Source: an uncultured Lachnoclostridium sp. (lineage in GTDB: Bacteria; Bacillota; Clostridia; Lachnospirales; Lachnospiraceae). Taken from it: 23,390 bases of DNA. Shown piece after piece: positions 1 to 5,387 of the stretch (position 1 is its first letter; each line of letters opens with the position of its first letter). The notes beneath the pieces were generated by a model that was not told the DNA's origin, searched no databases, and saw only the letters and a program-made list of their open reading frames with translations. A program made the position numbers and the translations under genes. The stretch lies in NCBI GenBank assembly GCA_948330435.1, contig CAOJBY010000043.1, forward strand, positions 1 through 23,390, in the 5' to 3' direction.

Positions 1-87
1 CCCCCCCCCCCCCCCCCCCCCTTCCCCGGCGCGCGGGGCCGGGGGGGCGCCGGGGGGGGGCCCCAACCCGCCCCCCCCCCCCCCCCC
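1..87. other. Low-complexity C/G stretch, probable artefact
   Basis: The first 87 bases are almost only C and G, with C runs of 21 and about 17 and a G run of 9. Nothing else in the window resembles this, and ordinary sequence begins abruptly near 88. No coding or regulatory content can be read. It most likely reflects a sequencing or assembly fault at a contig end. Confidence 0.7.
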
Positions 88-115
88 GCCTGATCTGTTA
101 CGGGGAATTGGCGAG

Positions 116-142
116 GGTGTGAAAAGTAACCGGTTTTACACC
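116..142. repeat. Small inverted repeat upstream of the thi promoter
   Basis: GGTGT at 116-120 followed by GAAAA pairs with TTTT-ACACC at 134-142, leaving one bulged G and an 8-nt loop. ACACC is repeated at 148-152. It has no T-tract, so it is a weak terminator candidate for an unseen upstream gene. Apart from it, I see nothing in 88-178. Confidence 0.35.
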
Positions 143-178
143 GTTCTACACCTGAATGACTAAATGACGATTTTAGCC

Positions 179-207
179 TTGCCAAATTCAGAAAAAGGGG
201 GTATAAT
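179..207 (+). promoter_or_regulatory. Sigma-A-type promoter of the thiamin operon
   Basis: A -35 box TTGCCA (179-184) and a perfect -10 box TATAAT (202-207) are separated by 17 bp. Transcription should start near 214, about 10 nt before the TPP aptamer, so the aptamer is the first structure made. Confidence 0.85.
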
Positions 208-223
208 GCTTTTTGTCAACAAC

Positions 224-323
224 ATATATGGAAATGGGGAGCTGGCTGGAAGCCGGCTGAGAGGGAACTGGATTGTTCCGACCCACAACCTGATTTGGAT
301 AATGCCAACGTAGGGATACATAG
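224..323 (+). promoter_or_regulatory. TPP riboswitch (THI-box) aptamer
   Basis: The conserved blocks of the thiamin pyrophosphate aptamer appear in order: GGGGAGC near 236-242, CCGGCTGAGAGGG at 253-264, GACCC at 280-284, ACCTGAT at 288-294, and AATGCCAACGTAGGGA at 301-316. TATG and CATA at the two ends can close P1. It precedes thiamin genes and is followed directly by an intrinsic terminator at 337-360, the arrangement used for TPP-induced transcription termination in Firmicutes. Binding of TPP should therefore switch the operon off. Confidence 0.96.
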
Positions 324-336
324 TTAATGATGTAAG

Positions 337-360
337 GAGGTGCCTGCGGCACCTCTTTTT
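337..360 (+). terminator. Riboswitch-controlled intrinsic terminator
   Basis: GAGGTGCC (337-344) and GGCACCTC (348-355) form a perfect 8-bp stem with a TGC loop, followed by five T. It lies 14 nt after the TPP aptamer and is the likely expression platform. The left arm contains GGAGG, but no start codon follows at a usable distance. Confidence 0.9.
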
Positions 361-467
361 GTATCACTGGTATAGCGAATATTAAGTTTTGGATAAAGTA
401 AGTCAAATTGCCAATAATTTAATGCTCGTTGCACTAGGAAAGGGTGCCGTAACAAGGCTCCTTAAGA
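361..467 (+). other. Leader between two terminators, no gene recognised
   Basis: No gene is supported here. A weak promoter-like pair is visible: TTGGAT at 389-394, an 18-bp spacer, then AATAAT at 413-418. AAGG-GCC and GGC-CCTT near 439-463 can form a hairpin with loop GTAACAA. With the terminator at 468-498 this could be a second attenuator or a short RNA of about 75 nt. I match it to no known riboswitch. Confidence 0.25.
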
Positions 468-498
468 ACAGGCAGTTTCCGAACTGCCTGTTTTTTTT
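468..498 (+). terminator. Second intrinsic terminator in the thi leader
   Basis: ACAGGCAGTT (468-477) pairs perfectly with AACTGCCTGT (482-491) across a 4-nt loop and runs into eight T. It is as strong as the riboswitch terminator but lies about 110 nt further on and still 150 nt before thiW. Operon transcripts must read through it, or it serves a separate short transcript. Confidence 0.85.
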
Positions 499-544
499 CC
501 GGAATTTTGGCAGAACTCCAGTGCCGCTTATGCGGACAAGTAGT

Positions 545-634
545 ATACCTTTATGCACAAAAAACGTGTGCAAACTAAGGAAACACCCTAAGGGCATACC
601 TTTATGCACAAAAAGCATGTGCAACTTAAGGAAA
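545..634 (+). repeat. Two tandem mini-hairpin repeats before thiW
   Basis: Copies at 545-583 and 596-634 (51-bp period) match at 35 of 39 positions. In each, TGCAC pairs with GTGCA inside an outer CCTT/AAGG pair. The second copy ends next to the thiW ribosome site (GGAG at 635-638), so its folding could affect translation. A CCCTAAGGG motif lies between the copies. I do not recognise the family. Confidence 0.6.
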
Positions 635-648
635 GGAGTGATTGTATT

Positions 649-1158
649 ATGAATCAAAACAACGCAACAAAGAAATTGGCAATGGCAGGTGTTCTGACAG
701 CCCTGGCAGTTGCCGGAAGCCTGGTGAGTTTTCCGGTAGCGGGAAGCAAATGTGCCCCAATCCAGCATATGGTAAATGTACTGGCGGCCATTCTTCTTGG
801 CCCCTGGTGGAGCCTGGGGATTGCCTTTTGTGCAAGCCTGCTCCGGAATCTGATGGGGATCGGAAGCCTGATGGCATTTCCGGGAAGTATGGTGGGAGCT
901 TTCTGCTGCGGCATGGTCTATGCAAGGTTTCAGAATGTCCCTTTCACCTGTCTGGCGGAAGCAGCCGGAACGGGAATTTTGGGAGCCTTGGCAGCCTATC
1001 CGGTAGCAAAGCTTCTTATGGGGGCAGAACCGGCGGGATTGTTTGTCTATGTAGTTCCCTTCCTGATTTCCACGGCAGCCGGAAGCGTTCTGGCTTACCT
1101 GCTGGTAACCGTATTGGAAAAGGGCAAAGTCCTGTCGCAGGTACAGGGGGCAAGATAA
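649..1158 (+). CDS. thiW: ThiW, ECF transporter S component for thiazole precursor
   Basis: A 169-residue, very hydrophobic protein with about five membrane segments: roughly residues 8-30, 38-62, 73-90, 98-118 and 125-155. It matches the ThiW family of substrate-binding (S) components of energy-coupling-factor transporters, predicted to import hydroxyethylthiazole. The ECF ATPases and T component are not in the window, so a shared module elsewhere is expected. ATG 649 is chosen because AAAGGAG lies about 10 nt upstream; an in-frame ATG at 604 sits inside the mini-hairpin repeat and lacks such a site. The gene is first in a TPP-riboswitch operon and ends 4 nt before thiM, which fits import followed by kinase trapping of thiazole. 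Confidence 0.9.
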   Translation: MNQNNATKKLAMAGVLTALAVAGSLVSFPVAGSKCAPIQHMVNVLAAILLGPWWSLGIAFCASLLRNLMGIGSLMAFPGSMVGAFCCGMVYARFQNVPFTCLAEAAGTGILGALAAYPVAKLLMGAEPAGLFVYVVPFLISTAAGSVLAYLLVTVLEKGKVLSQVQGAR

Positions 1159-1162
1159 CAGG

Positions 1163-2002
1163 ATGGATCAGTATAAAAAGAACGGTCCCAAGATTCACTG
1201 CCTGACCAATCCGGTTGTGATGCAGGATACGGCCAATCTGCTGTTGGCGGCAGGGGGAAGTGCCATTATGGCTCAGGACCCGGAGGAGGTGGAAGAGATC
1301 ACCTCCTTTTGCCAGGCCACACTTCTGAATATTGGGGTTCCGGATGAGACAAAGTTTAAAGCCTGTATCTTAGCAGGAAAACGGGCAAACGCACTGGGAC
1401 ACCCGGTGGTGCTGGATCCCGTAGGTGCTGGAGCCAGCAGATTTCGTCAGAAAGGGCTGGAACGGCTTCTTGCTCAAGTAAAGATCTCACTCATTCGATG
1501 CAACCAGGAAGAGGCCTGCACCTTGCTTCGCATGAAAAACAAGAATAGCAATTCCTTTGGAGAAACGGAAATGACGGGTGAAGAATTTCCGGAAATGCTC
1601 ACAAAAAGGATTGCAGGAGGAGTGGAAAGCCAGATAGATCTTGAGGATTCAAAGCTTCGGATGCTGGGCAGGCAATTGAGCGAAACTTATTCCTGTGCAG
1701 TTCTTATAAGTGGAAAAAAGGATGTGGTTTTCGACGGAAAAAACACTCGCTTCATTGCCGGCGGTTCACAACGGATGAGTCGTCTTACAGGAGGGGGCTG
1801 TATGCTGTCCGCCCTGTGTGCCCTGTTTTGCGGCTATGGATATGGGCCTTATGCGGCGGCATGGAGGGCCGGAGAACTGTGGAAAGAGAGTGCCAGGAGG
1901 GCAGAAATGCACAGTTTGGGGACAGTTGGAATCGGAAGCTTCCACGCTTATCTGTTTGATGCGGTAGAAGAGCTTTGCCATGATAGCGACTTTACCCTTT
2001 AG
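1163..2002 (+). CDS. thiM: Hydroxyethylthiazole kinase ThiM
   Basis: This cytoplasmic ribokinase-like enzyme phosphorylates hydroxyethylthiazole for thiamin salvage. Family motifs are visible: IHCLTNPVVMQDTANLLLA near residues 11-29, VVLDPVGAGAS near 77-87, a RCNQEE segment near 113, and LTGGGCMLSAL near 207-217 carrying the expected active-site Cys (family form is usually GTGC, here GGGC). At 279 residues it is slightly long for the family (about 260-275). The extra length seems to be a charged, Asn/Glu-rich insert around 124-148. The start is 4 nt after thiW; the ribosome site is weak (AGG next to the ATG, AGGGGG about 12 nt away), suggesting translational coupling to thiW. Confidence 0.93.
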   Translation: MDQYKKNGPKIHCLTNPVVMQDTANLLLAAGGSAIMAQDPEEVEEITSFCQATLLNIGVPDETKFKACILAGKRANALGHPVVLDPVGAGASRFRQKGLERLLAQVKISLIRCNQEEACTLLRMKNKNSNSFGETEMTGEEFPEMLTKRIAGGVESQIDLEDSKLRMLGRQLSETYSCAVLISGKKDVVFDGKNTRFIAGGSQRMSRLTGGGCMLSALCALFCGYGYGPYAAAWRAGELWKESARRAEMHSLGTVGIGSFHAYLFDAVEELCHDSDFTL

Positions 2003-2010
2003 TGCTGTCA

Positions 2011-2040
2011 TGTGCTGGAAAGGGTATTGCGGAACTTCAA
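2011..2040 (+). repeat. Right-end fragment of the two-stem element
   Basis: The segment contains GTGCTGGA, GGGTATTGC and GGAACTTCAAA, the 3' end of the full elements at 2044-2136 and 2150-2240. With them it makes a tandem array with periods of 106 and 104 bp between successive GCGGAACTTC boxes. The arm GGGTATTGC can also pair with the left arm of the next copy, giving an alternative hairpin around GGAACTTCAAACA. Confidence 0.7.
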
Positions 2041-2043
2041 ACA

Positions 2044-2136
2044 GCAATAAACCCCGACAGTGCCAGAACAATTTAAGGACACGTGTTTTTGTGGCCTGAA
2101 ATTGTTCTAGATAAGTGGTGCTGGAGAGGATATTGC
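2044..2136 (+). repeat. Two-stem intergenic element, copy 1
   Basis: A 93-bp dyad. The inner stem AGAACAATTTAAGGACAC (2065-2082) pairs with GTGGCCTGAAATTGTTCT (2091-2108) apart from two A-G mismatches. The outer arms are GCAATAAACC and GGATATTGC, the least well matched of the five copies. GGAACTTCAAACA follows and leads into copy 2. The inner-stem sequence is identical to copy 2, so the tandem duplication looks recent. Confidence 0.8.
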
Positions 2137-2149
2137 GGAACTTCAAACA

Positions 2150-2240
2150 GCAATATCCCGACAGTGCCAGAACAATTTAAGGACACGTGTTTTTGTGGCC
2201 TGAAATTGTTCTAGATAAGTGGTGCTGGAGAGGGTATTGC
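2150..2240 (+). repeat. Two-stem intergenic element, copy 2, before thiE
   Basis: A 91-bp element. The inner hairpin is at 2169-2186 / 2195-2212. Outer arms GCAATATCCC (from 2150) and GGGTATTGC (to 2240), then CAGTGCC and GGTGCTG, pair through three wobbles that are all G-U when read on +. GGAACTTCAAATA then leads into the thiE ribosome site AGGAG (2253-2257). The element is open in the thiE frame, so a naive start call could wrongly extend ThiE into it. Confidence 0.85.
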
Positions 2241-2264
2241 GGAACTTCAAATAGGAGAAAAAAA

Positions 2265-2894
2265 TTGAGAATTGAAGCAGAAACCTTACGCCTGTATGCG
2301 GTAACAGATCGCCGTTGGTTAAAAGAGGGTGAAACCCTTAAGGATACCCTGGAAGAACTGCTGAAAGCAGGCGTTACCTGTGTACAGCTTCGGGAAAAAG
2401 AGACAGATGAGAGCTTCGTTGTGCAGGAAGCAGGAGAGCTAAAAAAGCTGTGTGATCAATATGGCGTACCGCTTATTATCAATGACCGGCCGGATATTGC
2501 GAAAGCGGCAGGGGCTTCGGGGGTTCACCTGGGAATAAGCGATATGGATATTCGGCAGACACGGGAACTGTTGGGCGGGGGATTTATCATTGGAGCCAGT
2601 GCTCACAATGTAAAAGAAGCCCTGGAAGCGGAGAATGCCGGAGCCGATTATATTGGCTGCGGAGCCGTATTTGGAAGCAGCACAAAAGAAAATGCAGCAT
2701 TTCTTTCAAGGGAAGAGCTTGGAAAAATCTGTAGGGCCGTTACAATCCCGGTTGTTGCCATTGGCGGAATTACCAGGGAGAATGCCACCCAGCTTGCAGG
2801 AACAGGGATTGCAGGAGTGGCAGTTGTAAGTGCCCTGTTTGCGGCGGAAAACAAAACGGCTGCTGTCAGAGAATTTTTAAATCAAACACTTTAA
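2265..2894 (+). CDS. thiE: Thiamin-phosphate synthase ThiE
   Basis: This TIM-barrel enzyme joins hydroxymethylpyrimidine diphosphate and thiazole phosphate to make thiamin phosphate. Visible motifs are LYAVTDRRW near residue 9, VQLREKE near 45, IINDRPDIA near 72, GVHLGISDMD near 87, the GCGAVFGSSTKENA phosphate loop near 131, and AIGGITRENA near 161. The usual Gln after HLG is Ile here. I choose TTG 2265 as the start because AGGAG lies 7 nt upstream and it gives 209 residues, the family length; the in-frame ATG at 2187 lies inside the repeat element. The gene is separated from thiM by the 230-bp repeat array. Confidence 0.92.
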   Translation: MRIEAETLRLYAVTDRRWLKEGETLKDTLEELLKAGVTCVQLREKETDESFVVQEAGELKKLCDQYGVPLIINDRPDIAKAAGASGVHLGISDMDIRQTRELLGGGFIIGASAHNVKEALEAENAGADYIGCGAVFGSSTKENAAFLSREELGKICRAVTIPVVAIGGITRENATQLAGTGIAGVAVVSALFAAENKTAAVREFLNQTL

Positions 2895-2913
2895 GTGATA
2901 AAACAAAAATAAA

Positions 2914-2944
2914 GCGGCAGATTGGGGGTACCACTTTTTGCCGC
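2914..2944 (+). other. Small hairpin between thiE and thiD
   Basis: GCGGCA (2914-2919) pairs with TGCCGC (2939-2944) around a 19-nt loop containing GGTACC. The downstream sequence is AATAGAAAATC, with no T-tract, so it is more likely a processing or stability hairpin than a terminator. Confidence 0.35.
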
Positions 2945-2979
2945 AATAGAAAATCATGTTGTTAGCAAGGAGGATGAGG

Positions 2980-3774
2980 ATGAAAACAGCATTGACAATC
3001 GCCGGAAGTGATTCCGGCGGAGGTGCCGGTATCCAGGCGGATATCAAGACCATGACGGCCTATGGCGTATATGCCATGAATGCCATAGGAGCCTTGACTG
3101 CCCAGAATACGACCGGCGTATATGGGATGATGGAAACGCCCCCGGAGTTTCTTGGCAGCCAGCTGGATGCGATTTTTACCGATATTTATCCGGATGCCAT
3201 TAAGATAGGTATGCTGCCCTCAAAAGAGGGAATCCAGGTTGTTGGAGAAAAATTAAGACAGTATCAGGGGAAGCATATTGTTGTGGATCCGGTTATGGCG
3301 GCAACCAGCGGCTTTCGGCTGATGGATGATTCGGCGGTTGCGGCCCTTAAGGAAGAACTATTTCCATTGGCGGAGCTGATTACTCCCAATATTCCGGAGA
3401 CAGAGGTTTTAACCGGATTAACCGTAAGAACCCACAAGGATATGGAGCAGGCGGCCAGAAAGCTTTATGAGGACTGGCACGTAAGCGTCCTCTGCAAAGG
3501 AGGGCATCTGTCAGATACGGCGGATGATCTGCTTTATGAAAAAGGACAGGCTTATTGGATTCGGGGCGGGCGGATTGATAATCCCAATACCCACGGAACC
3601 GGCTGCACCCTTTCCAGTGCAATTGCAAGCGGACTGGCACTGGGGATGGAGCTTCGGAAGGCGGTGGAGACGGCAAAGGCATATTTGACCGGAGCATTGA
3701 AGCACAGTCCAAATCTCGGGATGGGGAACGGCCCTCTGAACCATATGTTTGGAATCACAACATACCACAATTAA
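2980..3774 (+). CDS. thiD: Hydroxymethylpyrimidine (phosphate) kinase ThiD
   Basis: This ribokinase-fold enzyme carries out the two phosphorylations that give HMP diphosphate, the partner substrate of ThiE. Motifs are clear: AGSDSGGGAGIQADIKT near residues 7-23, VDPVMAATSG near 104, ITPNIPETEVLTG near 134, CKGGHL near 172, and the anion-hole segment HGTGCTLSSAIASG near 205-218. The start is ATG 2980, 6 nt after AAGGAGG; earlier in-frame ATGs at 2956 and 2974 lie before or against that site. The protein has 264 residues, the normal length. The gene precedes thiC by 22 nt. Confidence 0.95.
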   Translation: MKTALTIAGSDSGGGAGIQADIKTMTAYGVYAMNAIGALTAQNTTGVYGMMETPPEFLGSQLDAIFTDIYPDAIKIGMLPSKEGIQVVGEKLRQYQGKHIVVDPVMAATSGFRLMDDSAVAALKEELFPLAELITPNIPETEVLTGLTVRTHKDMEQAARKLYEDWHVSVLCKGGHLSDTADDLLYEKGQAYWIRGGRIDNPNTHGTGCTLSSAIASGLALGMELRKAVETAKAYLTGALKHSPNLGMGNGPLNHMFGITTYHN

Positions 3775-3796
3775 AAAGGATAAATGGAGGAAAAAG

Positions 3797-5107
3797 ATGA
3801 ATTCGTATACGACACAAATGGACGCAGCAAGAAAAGGGATTGTAACTCCGCAGATAGAGAGGGTGGCCCAAAAAGAACAAATGCCTGTAGAACAGCTTAT
3901 AAAGCTTGTGGCGGAGGGAAAGGCTGCCATTCCGGCAAATAAGCATCATAAGTGCCTGGAACCTGAGGGAATCGGCAGTATGCTCCGCACCAAGATAAAT
4001 GTAAACCTGGGCGTATCCAGAGACTGTAAGGATTACAAGATTGAGATGGAAAAGGTAATGAGTGCGGTTAAGCTGGGGGCGGAAGCCATCATGGATCTGT
4101 CCAGTCATGGAAATACGCAGCCGTTCCGTCAAAAGCTTACCCTTGAATGCCCTGCCATGATTGGGACGGTTCCTGTCTACGACAGCGTCATTCATTACCA
4201 AAGGGATCTGGCTGATTTGACGGCAAAGGACTTTGTAGACGTAGTGCGGCTTCATGCGGAAGACGGGGTGGATTTTGTAACCCTGCATTGCGGGATTACC
4301 AGGAAGACCATCGAGCAGATTCGGATGCACAGGCGGAAGATGAACATTGTGAGCCGGGGAGGAAGCCTGGTATTTGCCTGGATGAGCATGACCGGAGAGG
4401 AAAATCCGTTCTACGAGTATTATGATGAAATTCTGGAAATATGCGAAGCCCATGACGTAACCATTTCCTTGGGGGATGCCTGCCGTCCCGGCTGCCTGGC
4501 GGACGCCACGGATGTATGTCAGATTGAAGAGCTGGTACGCTTGGGGGAGCTGACCAGGCGTGCATGGGACCACAATGTACAGGTTATGGTAGAGGGGCCG
4601 GGGCATGTACCCCTTGATCAGGTGGCAGCCAACATGGAAGTGCAGAAAAGCATCTGCATGGGTGCTCCCTTTTATGTATTGGGGCCTTTGGTGACGGATA
4701 TTGCACCGGGCTACGATCACATTACGGCCGCCATAGGCGGGGCAGTGGCAGCCATGAACGGTGCGGCGTTTCTTTGCTATGTGACGCCGGCGGAGCATCT
4801 GGCACTTCCCAATGTGGAGGATGTAAAGCAGGGGATTATCGCTTCCAAAATTGCGGCTCATGCGGCGGATATCGCAAAGGGGATTCCCGGGGCAAGGGAC
4901 AGGGACGATAAAATGGCCGAAGCCCGCCGCACACTGGACTGGGATGCTCAGTTTGCCTGTGCCCTGGATCCGGATACGGCCAAAGCAATCCGGGCTGCAC
5001 GTCTGCCGGAGGATGATCACAGCGATACCTGCAGCATGTGCGGAAAGTTCTGTGCGGTGAGAAGTATGAATAAGGCTCTTGCGGGGGAATATATTGATAT
5101 ACTGTAA
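3797..5107 (+). CDS. thiC: Phosphomethylpyrimidine synthase ThiC
   Basis: This radical-SAM enzyme converts aminoimidazole ribotide (from purine synthesis) into hydroxymethylpyrimidine phosphate. The 436-residue length is that of the short ThiC form without the long N-terminal domain. Visible landmarks are INVNLGVSRD near 72, LSSHGNTQPFR near 99, DFVTLHCGIT near 159, MVEGPGHVPLDQ near 260, and APFYVLGPLVTDIAPGYDHI near 278. The C-terminal cluster motif reads CSMCGKFC at residues 412-419, a CX2CX3C spacing rather than the CX2CX4C of the long form. ATG 3797 has GGAGG 6 nt upstream. It is the last gene of the thi operon. Confidence 0.96.
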   Translation: MNSYTTQMDAARKGIVTPQIERVAQKEQMPVEQLIKLVAEGKAAIPANKHHKCLEPEGIGSMLRTKINVNLGVSRDCKDYKIEMEKVMSAVKLGAEAIMDLSSHGNTQPFRQKLTLECPAMIGTVPVYDSVIHYQRDLADLTAKDFVDVVRLHAEDGVDFVTLHCGITRKTIEQIRMHRRKMNIVSRGGSLVFAWMSMTGEENPFYEYYDEILEICEAHDVTISLGDACRPGCLADATDVCQIEELVRLGELTRRAWDHNVQVMVEGPGHVPLDQVAANMEVQKSICMGAPFYVLGPLVTDIAPGYDHITAAIGGAVAAMNGAAFLCYVTPAEHLALPNVEDVKQGIIASKIAAHAADIAKGIPGARDRDDKMAEARRTLDWDAQFACALDPDTAKAIRAARLPEDDHSDTCSMCGKFCAVRSMNKALAGEYIDIL

Positions 5108-5134
5108 CGAATGACGACTTTTGCAGTTACAGTT
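5101..5134 (+). terminator. Possible weak terminator after thiC
   Basis: ACTGTAAC (5101-5108, containing the thiC stop) pairs with GTTACAGT (5126-5133) across a 17-nt loop. Only TTT follows, so termination would be inefficient. The next 50 bases hold A/T-rich sequence and then the pyrG promoter. Confidence 0.35.
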
Positions 5135-5184
5135 TCGCCGTATCCAGCCTGTACCGTAAAACAAAAAATTTTTCAAAAAACCAA

Positions 5185-5213
5185 TTGACAAACGCATCTA
5201 AAAAGTTCATAAT
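5185..5213 (+). promoter_or_regulatory. Promoter of pyrG
   Basis: A perfect -35 box TTGACA (5185-5190), a 17-bp spacer and CATAAT (5208-5213) predict a start near 5220. The leader of about 165 nt before pyrG contains a terminator. The initial transcribed bases are A/T-rich and contain no GGG run. Confidence 0.85.
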
Positions 5214-5230
5214 AAGACGATAAATAAAAC

Positions 5231-5278
5231 TCTGACAAAGGAGTCAGAAGCCCATATGGGTTTCTGGCCCCTTTTTTT
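5231..5278 (+). terminator. pyrG leader attenuator (terminator with rival hairpin)
   Basis: CAGAAGCCCAT and ATGGGTTTCTG form a long stem, extended by AAGG-G / C-CCTT, and run into seven T (5272-5278), a strong intrinsic terminator lying 109 nt before the pyrG start. TCTGAC (5231-5236) can instead pair with GTCAGA (5243-5248), which would break the terminator's left arm. Downstream, TGTGTG/CACACA and CCCG/CGGG arms (about 5277-5329) can form another structure before the gene. pyrG should therefore be controlled by read-through. Confidence 0.75.
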
Positions 5279-5387
5279 GTGTGTAGCCATAAGCGGTCCC
5301 GCAGACTTTCACGGGCGGCTGTGCACACAAAACACAGAAAAAAGCAACAAGATATTTCCTTACAAAATTCTGGGAGGGATAAGGAAA

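Noticed and set aside
361..467. A second riboswitch of a known class
   Set aside because: I compared it from memory with T-box, fluoride, ZTP, preQ1 and guanidine motifs and found no convincing conserved core.
642..1205. 187-codon + frame overlapping thiW
   Set aside because: It is out of frame with thiW, and the product is Gly/Ser-rich without family features; ThiW in the other frame is clear.
2187..2264. N-terminal extension of ThiE into the repeat element
   Set aside because: The extension is encoded by the two-stem element, whose gatB copy gives a similar peptide before a different protein. TTG 2265 has a proper ribosome site.
3755..5197. 480-codon open frame on the minus strand opposite thiC
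   Set aside because: thiC is certain on the other strand. The antisense product is basic with no recognisable domain and has no ribosome site; it arises because thiC rarely uses TTA, CTA or TCA codons.
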